Below, in pieces: positions 17,497 through 24,458 of a stretch of 64,000 nt of DNA (within the stretch, counting starts at the first letter, position 1; each line of letters begins with the position of its first letter). This DNA comes from UBA4615 sp046046245 (GTDB lineage: Bacteria; Pseudomonadota; Gammaproteobacteria; Burkholderiales; Burkholderiaceae_E), in assembly GCA_046046245.1 (NCBI GenBank), contig JBJOKE010000066.1, forward strand, positions 8,839 to 72,838, given 5' to 3'. A program made the translations under genes and the position numbers. The notes beneath the pieces are model-generated. The model searched no databases, was not told the DNA's origin, and was given only the letters and a program-made list of their open reading frames with translations.

Positions 17497-17512
17497 TGGC
17501 CTGCGACTTGCA
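17497..17512 (+). promoter_or_regulatory. Sigma-54 (-24/-12) promoter of the hrpL-like gene
   Basis: TGGCCTG-CGAC-TTGCA matches the sigma-54 consensus TGGCAYR-N4-TTGCW at every fixed position except one (C for A at the fifth). The invariant GG (17498-17499) and GC (17510-17511) are separated by exactly 10 bases. It lies 32 bp upstream of the ATG of the ECF sigma factor gene, and a sigma-54 activator gene is directly upstream. Confidence 0.85.
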
Positions 17513-17544
17513 AGAGAGCGCTTCCCGATCTGGAGGAGACACAC

Positions 17545-18168
17545 ATGGACTGGCTGACCGCACAGGACTTCGACGCGGGCGACATGCATGGTCAGGACCC
17601 CGCGTCCGGGACGACCGAGCCCGCGTCACCTGCCGCCGGCGATATCGACGCGTCCTGGGATCGAACCCGGACCGCCGAGGTTCACCGCCTGTTCGTCGAG
17701 CACCACAAGTCGCTCCTGGCGTTCATCTCGCGTCGGATGGCCAGCCCGGACGAGGCGCACGACATCGTGCAGAGCGCCTTCGTCGAAGCGTTCCGCTGCT
17801 ACGGCCGCTTCAGCGGCGCGTCGAGCATGAAGACCTGGCTCTTCGGCATCGCGCTCAACGTCATGCGGAACCATCACTTCCGGTCGTCCTGGCGTCATGC
17901 GACGCCGCTGGACGACGACGGCCTCCTGACGGCCGGCGAGACCGCGCGCTCGCCACAGGAGGCGTACGAGGTGAGGTGCACGGTCGAGCGGGTGCTTCGA
18001 GGGCTGGACGCCGCATCGCCCGACCATCGGGACACGCTGCTCCTGGTCGCGATAGACGGGCTCAGCTACGAAGCCGCGGCGCAGCGTCTGGGCGTGGCAG
18101 TGGGAACGGTGCGCAGCCGCGTGTCCCGTCTGCGGGCAGCCCTGCGCGACCAGTGCGAGGGCCCATGA
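17545..18168 (+). CDS. hrpL: HrpL-like ECF sigma factor, master regulator of the T3SS
   Basis: A 207-residue ECF-type sigma-70. Region 2 spans about 46-112: 'LFVEHHKSLLAFISRRM', 'DEAHDIVQSAFVEAFR' and 'MKTWLFGIALNVMRNHHF', the -10 recognition and core-binding helices. Region 4 spans about 148-200 and ends in 'LSYEAAAQRLGVAVGTVRSRVSRLRAAL', the -35 HTH. The first 38 residues are a polar extension. GGAGGAG precedes ATG 17545; the frame is open further upstream but without start signals. The sigma-54 promoter and the upstream activator reproduce hrpS-hrpL architecture, and eight HrpL-type promoters lie downstream in the window. It converges with a chaperone gene 44 bp away. No anti-sigma factor is seen. 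Confidence 0.88.
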   Translation: MDWLTAQDFDAGDMHGQDPASGTTEPASPAAGDIDASWDRTRTAEVHRLFVEHHKSLLAFISRRMASPDEAHDIVQSAFVEAFRCYGRFSGASSMKTWLFGIALNVMRNHHFRSSWRHATPLDDDGLLTAGETARSPQEAYEVRCTVERVLRGLDAASPDHRDTLLLVAIDGLSYEAAAQRLGVAVGTVRSRVSRLRAALRDQCEGP

Positions 18169-18212
18169 GCACGGTGGATGCCGCCGAGCCGCTCGGGGAG
18201 ACGGTCCGTTCG

Positions 18213-18632
18213 TCACGCCAGTCGGGGCTCCATCGCGTAATGACCCGAGCGCCACGCCTGGGCCTGTGCCGCGGCGCCGATCACCGCGCTCTCGCACGTG
18301 TCCGCGCCCAGCGATGCGAGCGGCGCCCTGAGACACAACATGACATCGCCGGTCGATCGGTCGATGGCGAAGAAGGTCACGATGTCGGAGTCGACCAGGA
18401 AGAGGTTGACCTCGAGGAGCCGAGCGAGCTGCGCCTGACGGTCCGCATGCGCCTGCAGAGGGCCGAAATGACAGAGCGCCACGAACACATCCTCGCCATC
18501 GAGCGCATGCCAATCGAAGCGGAACGCGACGCCCTCGACCTCCAGCATGCGGGCCGCCACCAGCGGCGCCGGGTCAAGCCCCATCCGCCCGGCGAGGCAT
18601 TCGAGCAGGCCGTCGAAGATGCGCTGGGACAT
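18213..18632 (-). CDS. CesT-like T3SS chaperone (no adjacent cargo)
   Basis: A 139-residue acidic protein with the alpha-beta-beta-beta-alpha-beta-beta-alpha outline of class I T3SS chaperones. A helix 'FDGLLECLAGRMGLDP' is followed by strands 'VEGVAFRFDWHALDGEDVFVALCHFGPL', a helix 'QLARLLEVNLFL', and strands 'VTFFAIDRSTGDVMLCLRAPL'. It lies 15 bp after the lytic transglycosylase gene and probably shares its HrpL-type promoter. Unlike the two other chaperone genes in the window, it has no large same-strand gene next to it, so it may serve a distant effector. Confidence 0.78.
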   Translation of the reverse strand: MSQRIFDGLLECLAGRMGLDPAPLVAARMLEVEGVAFRFDWHALDGEDVFVALCHFGPLQAHADRQAQLARLLEVNLFLVDSDIVTFFAIDRSTGDVMLCLRAPLASLGADTCESAVIGAAAQAQAWRSGHYAMEPRLA

Positions 18633-18647
18633 CCCTGCCAGCCTCGC

Positions 18648-19418
18648 TCAGCGGACGCAGTCGATCACGTTCACGCACTGCTTGAACGTGAGGTATCGGT
18701 CGATCACGTCGCGGACGTATGCACGCGTCTCCGGAAAGGGAGGAACGCGACGACCATTGTTGATCACCGACTGCTCCCCGGCGTTGTAGCCGGCGAGGGC
18801 GAGCCGAAGGTCGCCGTCGAACGCCCGCTTCAACGACGCGAGGTGCTTCGCTCCGAGCTCGACGTTCGTCCTGGGATCGAGCAGTTGCGAGCGGGGATCC
18901 GCGACACCGTAGCGGCGTGCGGTCTCGGGCATGACCTGCATCAGGCCGACCGCCCCCTTGGGCGAGACCGCATCGGGCGCATACCCGGATTCGACGGACA
19001 CGAGGGCGTGCAGCAGCGCGGGGTCGTGGCCCCAGGTGCGGGCGGCCGATTCGATGTGCGGCAAGACAGCCGCGGCGCGCTGGCGCGTCCGGTGCGTCGG
19101 GGGGACCGCAGGCGGGAGCAGATCGTTCCCTCGGCCCGCATCGTCGGCCCCGAGGTCCCGCACGCCCGAGGCGCCGAGGACGACCGCGCCGCCGGCGGGA
19201 CGCTCGTCGGCGCGAGGCTGCACGGCGAGGCGCTCGCATCGGACGTCGGCCAGCACGTATCCCGGATCGGCGGCCGCACGGAACACCTTGCCGCCCGCGT
19301 CGATGCACGACGCGGCCGCATGCCCCCGATCGGCGAGCACAAGGCACGCGAGGAGCAGGGCAGCACATCTCAGGGACGTGCCGATCGGTCGCATACGCAA
19401 GAGTACGGAGGCCTGCAT
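18648..19418 (-). CDS. T3SS-associated lytic transglycosylase
   Basis: A 256-residue secreted SLT-family muramidase that opens peptidoglycan for the secretion apparatus. A signal peptide covers about the first 34 residues. The catalytic domain (about 125-245) shows 'LLHALVSVESGYAPDAVSPKGAVGLMQVMPETA', with the catalytic Glu in V-E-S-G-Y and the G-L-M-Q-V-M-P motif, then 'LALAGYNAGE'. The ATG at 19418 lies about 31 bp from the -10 of a hrp box, which supports this start over ATG 19394 or the longer frame. It is divergent from sctC, as IagB/HrpH-type transglycosylases often are. Confidence 0.9.
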   Translation of the reverse strand: MQASVLLRMRPIGTSLRCAALLLACLVLADRGHAAASCIDAGGKVFRAAADPGYVLADVRCERLAVQPRADERPAGGAVVLGASGVRDLGADDAGRGNDLLPPAVPPTHRTRQRAAAVLPHIESAARTWGHDPALLHALVSVESGYAPDAVSPKGAVGLMQVMPETARRYGVADPRSQLLDPRTNVELGAKHLASLKRAFDGDLRLALAGYNAGEQSVINNGRRVPPFPETRAYVRDVIDRYLTFKQCVNVIDCVR

Positions 19419-19448
19419 GGATAGTCGACTTTCGAGAAGGGTCCGGAC

Positions 19449-19477
19449 TGAGTGCCGCGCGATGCATCGCGGGTTCC
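19449..19477 (-). promoter_or_regulatory. HrpL-type promoter (hrp box) for the transglycosylase operon
   Basis: Read on the minus strand: GGAACC (19477-19472), 16-nt spacer, GCACTCA (19455-19449). The HrpL consensus is GGAACC-N15/16-CCACNNA, with one mismatch here. It ends 30 bp upstream of ATG 19418. Confidence 0.8.
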
Positions 19478-19511
19478 GGCATGCGCTCGAACGGCATCGG
19501 ATCAGGGCGCC

Positions 19512-19539
19512 GGAACGATCGGGCGCGCCGTGCGACTCA
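19512..19539 (+). promoter_or_regulatory. HrpL-type promoter (hrp box) for sctC-sctD
   Basis: GGAACG (19512-19517), 15-nt spacer, CGACTCA (19533-19539). There are two mismatches to the hrp-box consensus, and CGACTCA recurs in the box at 47947. It lies 33 bp upstream of the sctC ATG and back-to-back with the transglycosylase promoter. Confidence 0.75.
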
Positions 19540-19572
19540 GGATCCGATTCGAGACTTTCCGCAACGCGATCC

Positions 19573-21213
19573 ATGACCCGAGGCATCCCTGCGCAGCCGG
19601 CCGCGCTGCTGGCGGTCGGCCTGCTGATCGCGACCCTCGCGCTCGCGGCGACGCAGTCGGTGGTGCACGCCTCGTCGATCGAGTGGCGTCAGTCGAAGGT
19701 CCCCCTTGTCGCGACGGACATGCCGATCGAGCAGGTCCTCGATCGGATCGCCGCGGGCGAAGGTCTGCGCGTCAGGGTCGACCCCCGGGTCAGGGGAACG
19801 CTCACCCTCGAGTTCGACGGTTCACCCGCCGGCCTGCTGCGGCAACTGGAGACCCTGTTCGGCTGCGTCGCGTACTTCGACGGATCGACGCTGCACGTCA
19901 CCCCAGTCGACCGCAACGCCACGGCGATGGTGCGCCTGGACCGCGGCAGCGGTGCCGCCTTCGAGGCGAGCCTGAAGCGTCTCGGCATCGCCGATCCGCG
20001 CTTCCCGATCCGCTACGACGCCTCGACCGGTGTCGCCATGGTGTCGGGCCCGCCGCGGTACATCGAGCTGGTGCGCGAGGCCGCTCGGAACGGGCGCATG
20101 GCGCAGGATGCGGACGACGAGGAGGTCCGTGTGTTCCCGCTCCACTATGCGACCGCGAGGGACCGCACGATGAAGTCGGGCTCGGAGAACACGGTCGTTC
20201 CCGGAGTCGCGTCGCTGATGCGCGCGATCCACCACGGTAGCGAGACGGGCGGCCCCTCCGGGCCCGCCGCGCCGGTCCGCCCGTCGAACCCGTCGACCGC
20301 ACCGAAGTCCAGGCTGCGGGACGCCCCCGGGGGGCCGATCGAGGTACCGCCTCCTCCGCACGAGAAATTCGAGGAGCTCCTCTCGCGCTTCAATCCGCTC
20401 GGCGCCCCGCAAGCGGGCAACCCGCTGCCTCAGATCCACGCGGACCCCCGCCAGAACGCGGTCGTCGTCCGCGACCGTTCGAGTCGCATGGAAGCCCATC
20501 AGCAGCTCGTACGGCTCCTCGACGTGCGCCCGCGCATGATCGAACTGCACATCAGGATCATCGAGGCCGAGACCGCGTTCGTGCCCGGGCCGGATCCGGC
20601 CGCCTCCGGGATAGGGGCCGGCATCGGTCCGGCTCCGGCGATCCGTTCCATCGACGCGGTCGATGCGACCTACACGACGAACGCGAGCGCTACGAGGCTC
20701 GGCGTCTCCCGCGACGCCCCGGGCGGCATCGCGATGCCGCCGCGATCCGGCCCGGTTCCCGGCCGGGTGCGCGTCGTCGCCGAGCCGCGACTGGTCGCCA
20801 TGGACAACACCGTCGCGGAACTGGCGAACATGCGCGCCTTCACGGCCCCTGGCGGGATGCCGAATTCGGATGCGACGCAACTCGAAGCGGGGCTGCGACT
20901 GCGGATCCTGCCGCAGTCGATGATCGAGCCCGACGGAACGCGCCGCATCCAGCTTTCGGTCACGGTGCACGACGGGCTCGTCGGCAAGCGCAGCGGGGAA
21001 GGCGAGGACTCGAACACCTCCCACTCGCTGACCACCGCCGCGATCCTGAGACCGGGGGAGAGCATGATGGTGGGCGGGATGTCGTACGACTACCAGCGGA
21101 GCCCCCTCCATCCGGCGGACACCCGCTCGTCGAGCGGGGGCGTCGCCGCCCACGGTCGGAGCGAGCGCGCGTACATCATCACGCCGCGCTTCATCGACGA
21201 GGGAGCTCCTTGA
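19573..21213 (+). CDS. sctC: T3SS outer-membrane secretin SctC (HrcC)
   Basis: A 546-residue secretin that forms the outer-membrane ring. A signal peptide (about 1-33) is followed by an N0-type domain ('VPLVATDMPIEQVLDRIAAGEGLRVRVDPRV'), an N1/N3 region with 'NAVVVRDRSSRMEAHQQLVRLLDVR', a Pro/Gly-rich insert, and the secretin pore domain ('VAEPRLVAMDNTVAEL' ... 'AILRPGESMMVGG'). It is shorter than many HrcC proteins (about 700). ATG 19573 is chosen because it heads a clean signal peptide and lies 33 bp after the hrp-box -10; the longer open frame upstream is antisense to the transglycosylase. The stop overlaps the sctD start (TGATG). Confidence 0.95.
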   Translation: MTRGIPAQPAALLAVGLLIATLALAATQSVVHASSIEWRQSKVPLVATDMPIEQVLDRIAAGEGLRVRVDPRVRGTLTLEFDGSPAGLLRQLETLFGCVAYFDGSTLHVTPVDRNATAMVRLDRGSGAAFEASLKRLGIADPRFPIRYDASTGVAMVSGPPRYIELVREAARNGRMAQDADDEEVRVFPLHYATARDRTMKSGSENTVVPGVASLMRAIHHGSETGGPSGPAAPVRPSNPSTAPKSRLRDAPGGPIEVPPPPHEKFEELLSRFNPLGAPQAGNPLPQIHADPRQNAVVVRDRSSRMEAHQQLVRLLDVRPRMIELHIRIIEAETAFVPGPDPAASGIGAGIGPAPAIRSIDAVDATYTTNASATRLGVSRDAPGGIAMPPRSGPVPGRVRVVAEPRLVAMDNTVAELANMRAFTAPGGMPNSDATQLEAGLRLRILPQSMIEPDGTRRIQLSVTVHDGLVGKRSGEGEDSNTSHSLTTAAILRPGESMMVGGMSYDYQRSPLHPADTRSSSGGVAAHGRSERAYIITPRFIDEGAP

Positions 21214-22040
21214 TGCGCATCAACGTCCTCGCCGGACCGAATGCCGGCGCAAGCCTCGAACGTGATGCGGAGGTCGTGACGATCGGATCCGATCCCGGGC
21301 AGTGCGACCTGGTGCTGCTCGACCCCGCCGTAGCCCCTCGCCACCTCTCGATCCACGTCGGTCCGGACGGCCGGCACGAACTGCGACCGATCGACTCGGC
21401 CGAGGTGGTCATCGATGCGCAGCACACGCTGCAGGCGCCGATGACGTTCGTCGGACCGATCTGCGCCAGGGTCGGAGACACGGAACTCCTGCTCCGACCG
21501 CGGGTGTCCGTCCGGGCCGACGACACCGGATCGGACGCCCCCGACCCGGAAGGATCGGAGACGCCCCGTCCGGCGCGCCCGCGACGGATCCCGATGCTCC
21601 TGATCGGATGCACGGCGACAGGCTGCGTCACGCTGACCTGGGCCGTGCTGTCGCTGATGTCGGCGCCTGCCACGGCAGATCCGCGCCGGCTGTCCGCGCC
21701 CGTCACGGTCTCCGCGCCGGGGACGGTCCCGACGACGCGAGGGACCGTGTCGCACGACCAGGGGCTGGCGCGTCGGCCGGCGCTCCTCGCCCACGATCGC
21801 GCCGGATCGGTGCTGATGGAGACCCCGAGCGAGCCGACGCCAGCCCCCCCTCCTGCGCCCGTTCGCCGCACGCTCTCGAAGCTGGCGGACGGACCGGCCG
21901 GCCCCTACCTCGAGACACAGCAGGGCGATCGATATCCGTTGTCCGCCGCCGACGGCGACGGTTTCGCCCTTCACTGGCAATCGCACGACGAGATCGTGCT
22001 CCGTCGAAACGGTCAATCCATCCAGGTGAGAATCGAATGA
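21213..22040 (+). CDS. sctD: T3SS inner-membrane ring protein SctD (HrpQ/HrcD-like), FHA domain
   Basis: A 275-residue protein beginning with an FHA-like cytoplasmic domain (about 1-95: 'VVTIGSDPGQCDLVLLDPAVAPRHLSIHV', the S/H loops of FHA folds). One transmembrane segment follows near 127-150 ('IPMLLIGCTATGCVTLTWAVLSLM'), then a short Pro-rich periplasmic part. SctD proteins are usually 350-450 residues, so the periplasmic ring-building part is reduced. ATG 21213 shares its A with the sctC stop (TGATG), and GGAG is upstream. The stop overlaps the following aminotransferase start by four bases. Confidence 0.8.
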   Translation: MRINVLAGPNAGASLERDAEVVTIGSDPGQCDLVLLDPAVAPRHLSIHVGPDGRHELRPIDSAEVVIDAQHTLQAPMTFVGPICARVGDTELLLRPRVSVRADDTGSDAPDPEGSETPRPARPRRIPMLLIGCTATGCVTLTWAVLSLMSAPATADPRRLSAPVTVSAPGTVPTTRGTVSHDQGLARRPALLAHDRAGSVLMETPSEPTPAPPPAPVRRTLSKLADGPAGPYLETQQGDRYPLSAADGDGFALHWQSHDEIVLRRNGQSIQVRIE

Positions 22041-23392
22041 ACGCTGCCGATACGCCCCACATCGACTGGCCGGTCTGGAGACCGATGAGCATCCCCGGCG
22101 CGCCGGGGCCGGCGCCGTTCATGGCCGACTCGGCCAGCGGCGTCTACGTCACGGACGAAGCGGGCGAGCGATACCTCGACATGACCGCGGGTCTCGCCTA
22201 CGTGAACGCCGGCCACGGTCGTCCCGAGATCATCGAGGCGATCGCCCGCCAGTGCGGCCGGCTCGCGACCTTCCCGAGTCACGGCCAGCACGCCCACCGG
22301 CTCGAACTCGAGCTCGGTGAACGGCTCGTCGCGATGCTTGCGCCCGAGAGGATGTCGAAGGTGATGTACTCGAGCGGCGGCAGCGAAGCGGTGGAGAACG
22401 CGCTCAAGATCGCACGGCAATACTGGAAGCTGCGGGGCCGGCCCGAGAAGACCCGCTTCGTGTCGTTCAAGCTCTCACACCACGGGCTCGGCCTGGGATC
22501 GATGGCGGTGAGCGGCGTGCCGATGGCGCCGCGGCTGTACGGCCCGACGCTCGAGGGCGTCCACCACATCGATCCGCCCTACTCGTACCGGCGCCACGAC
22601 CGGGCGGAGGGCGACGCGCTGAGCCTCGCCGTCGCGCGCGAACTCGAGCGCATGCTCGGCTGGCTGGATCCGGGAACCGTGGCGGCGTTCATCGCGGAGC
22701 CCGTCCAGTGCGCGTTCGGCGCGATCGTGCCGCCTGCCACCTTGTGGCCTGCGCTTCGGCAGGTCTGCACGCACTACGACGTGCTGATGATCGCCGACGA
22801 GGTGGTCACCGGATTCGGTCGCACCGGCGCATGGTTCGGGAGCCGACTGTGGGGCGTCGCACCCGACCTGATGTGCTTCGCGAAGGGCATCAACTCCGGC
22901 TACGTCCCGTTCGGCGCGACCGCCGTCTCGGAGCGGATCGCGGACGCGTGGTCGGGCACCGGGGCGGAATCGATGATCCTTCACGGCCATACGTACGCAG
23001 GGCATCCGCTGGGATGCGCGTCGACGATGGCCAACCTGGACGTGCTGGAGCGCGAGGACCTGCCGGGGAACGCCGCTCGGGTCGGCGCGCACCTGCTCGA
23101 GGGCCTGCGCGGCCTCGCGCGGCATCCGCTGGTCGGCGAAGTCCGCGGCGTCGGCCTGATGTGCGCGGTCGAGCTCGTATCGGATCGTGATAGTCGCCGC
23201 ACCCTGGAGCAGGCCGACCCCGCACTTGCCGCCATCCGACACGTCCTCGAGGAGGAACGGATCATGGTTCGGTGGATCAGCACGGGGATGTTGCTGACCC
23301 CCCCGCTCACGCTCGGCGTCGCCGAGGTGGATCGTTTCCTGACCGCACTCCGGCGTGCCCTGGAGGCAGGCCGACCGACCGCGGGGGGGTGA
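22037..23392 (+). CDS. Class III PLP-dependent aminotransferase inside the T3SS operon
   Basis: A 451-residue fold-type I omega-amino-acid aminotransferase. Seen are 'MYSSGGSEAVENALKIARQYW' (cofactor phosphate cup), 'VAAFIAEPVQ', 'MIADEVVTGFGRTG' (Asp that pairs with the pyridine nitrogen), and 'CFAKGINSGYVPFGA', whose Lys is the Schiff-base residue. The family transfers amino groups from beta-alanine, GABA or amines to pyruvate or 2-oxoglutarate. ATG 22037 overlaps the sctD stop (ATGA), so it is translationally coupled to a secretion-ring gene and falls under the sctC hrp box. It has no secretion or chaperone signal that I can see, so it probably acts in the bacterial cytoplasm. The substrate is not predictable here. 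Confidence 0.93.
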   Translation: MNAADTPHIDWPVWRPMSIPGAPGPAPFMADSASGVYVTDEAGERYLDMTAGLAYVNAGHGRPEIIEAIARQCGRLATFPSHGQHAHRLELELGERLVAMLAPERMSKVMYSSGGSEAVENALKIARQYWKLRGRPEKTRFVSFKLSHHGLGLGSMAVSGVPMAPRLYGPTLEGVHHIDPPYSYRRHDRAEGDALSLAVARELERMLGWLDPGTVAAFIAEPVQCAFGAIVPPATLWPALRQVCTHYDVLMIADEVVTGFGRTGAWFGSRLWGVAPDLMCFAKGINSGYVPFGATAVSERIADAWSGTGAESMILHGHTYAGHPLGCASTMANLDVLEREDLPGNAARVGAHLLEGLRGLARHPLVGEVRGVGLMCAVELVSDRDSRRTLEQADPALAAIRHVLEEERIMVRWISTGMLLTPPLTLGVAEVDRFLTALRRALEAGRPTAGG

Positions 23393-23393
23393 G

Positions 23394-24188
23394 TCAGACG
23401 CCGAGGATACGCTTGACGCCTTCCCGGACCGGGAAGGCGGCGATGTACTCCAGGATCCTCGCGAATAGGGCACCGAGCAGGATCAGCATCAGGAACTGCG
23501 CGGCCAGGTGCTTCAGTCCCTGGGCGAAGGTGTGGCCGTCGAGCGAGGGCATCGCCCGGGCGGCGAGGCCCACCGCGACCTCGACGAGCAGGAGCACGAC
23601 CAGGAACGGCAGCACGAGCGCGCCGCCGAGCGCGAACTGCCGCGAGAACTCGTCGGCCAGCCCGGACACGAACCCCTCAGTCAGCGCGGGCCAGGTCGAC
23701 AGGACGGGCCACAGCGCGAACGTGTCGTAGAGCCCTCCCAGCAGGACCAGGAAGGCACCCGACGCCAACACGAGCGTGGTGAAGGCCTGGGTCATGAAGT
23801 CGTCGCTCGGCCCCCCGCTGTGGTCGTTCAGCGGATCGAGCACCGAACTCTGCGTGGACCCCGTCTGCTGGTCGATGAGGGCCCCCGCCGCGTCGACGGC
23901 CCAGAAGACGGCGCCGGCCACGAATCCGACGACCATCCCGATGAACGCCTCCTTGGCCACGACGGGAAACCAGAAGGACCAGGGCCAGCGGTCGGGCAGT
24001 CCGGACATCACGACCGGGACGTTCAGGGACGCGATCGCGAGCACGACGCCGAGATAGGTCGTGCGCATGATCACCGTGGGCTTGAGCATCGGCAGGAACA
24101 GCGACACCACCAGGACCCTGACGCTCGAGAGCACCAGCGCCACCAGCCAGGCGAGCGCCTCGCCGAACGGCGCGTAGGGCTCCGTCAC
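23394..24188 (-). CDS. sctT: T3SS export apparatus protein SctT (HrcT)
   Basis: A 264-residue polytopic export-gate subunit related to FliR/SpaR. Hydrophobic segments alternate with the conserved 'FWAVDAAGALIDQQTGSTQSSVLDP' region, a hallmark of SctT. GTG 24188 overlaps the sctS stop by four bases (GTGA) and gives the usual family length; the longer open frame covers sctS. It is the last gene of the long minus-strand T3SS operon and ends 1 bp from the convergent aminotransferase gene, so no terminator space exists between them. Confidence 0.95.
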   Translation of the reverse strand: MTEPYAPFGEALAWLVALVLSSVRVLVVSLFLPMLKPTVIMRTTYLGVVLAIASLNVPVVMSGLPDRWPWSFWFPVVAKEAFIGMVVGFVAGAVFWAVDAAGALIDQQTGSTQSSVLDPLNDHSGGPSDDFMTQAFTTLVLASGAFLVLLGGLYDTFALWPVLSTWPALTEGFVSGLADEFSRQFALGGALVLPFLVVLLLVEVAVGLAARAMPSLDGHTFAQGLKHLAAQFLMLILLGALFARILEYIAAFPVREGVKRILGV

Positions 24189-24457
24189 GAACGTCCGACC
24201 TGCACGATGGCACCGAACTGTTCCTGCGCGAACCGGTGGATGGCCGATCCCGCGGCACCACCGAACACCAGCAGGAGCACCAGCACGGCGATCAGTCGCG
24301 CCGCGGTCCCGATCGTCTGTTCCTGGACCGAGGTCAGGGTCTCGATCACCGCGACCAGCAGTCCGACGCCGGCCGACACGACGACCACCGGCGTGACGAT
24401 CACGAGCACGATCCACAGGGCCGCCTGGCACAACCTGATGATCGCATCCGGATCCAT
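24185..24457 (-). CDS. sctS: T3SS export apparatus protein SctS (HrcS)
   Basis: A 90-residue protein with two transmembrane helices (about 12-38 and 50-72) and the family segment 'LVAVIETLTSVQEQTIG' between them, as in FliQ/SpaQ. It helps form the helical export gate with SctR and SctT. It starts 1 bp after the sctV stop and overlaps sctT by four bases. Confidence 0.96.
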   Translation of the reverse strand: MDPDAIIRLCQAALWIVLVIVTPVVVVSAGVGLLVAVIETLTSVQEQTIGTAARLIAVLVLLLVFGGAAGSAIHRFAQEQFGAIVQVGRS

Positions 24458-24458
24458 G

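Larger units (their letters stand above)
17153..17544. other. Regulatory region between the activator and hrpL-like gene
   Basis: This 392-bp non-coding stretch carries a sigma-54 promoter near its 3' end, a perfect 14-bp palindrome about 100 bp upstream of it, and a second palindrome CCCTCC-GA-GGAGGG at 17288-17301. The layout (palindromic sites 95-210 bp upstream of a -24/-12 element) is that of an enhancer plus promoter. Several frames are open here, but none has a credible start and ribosome binding site until ATG 17545. Confidence 0.7.
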
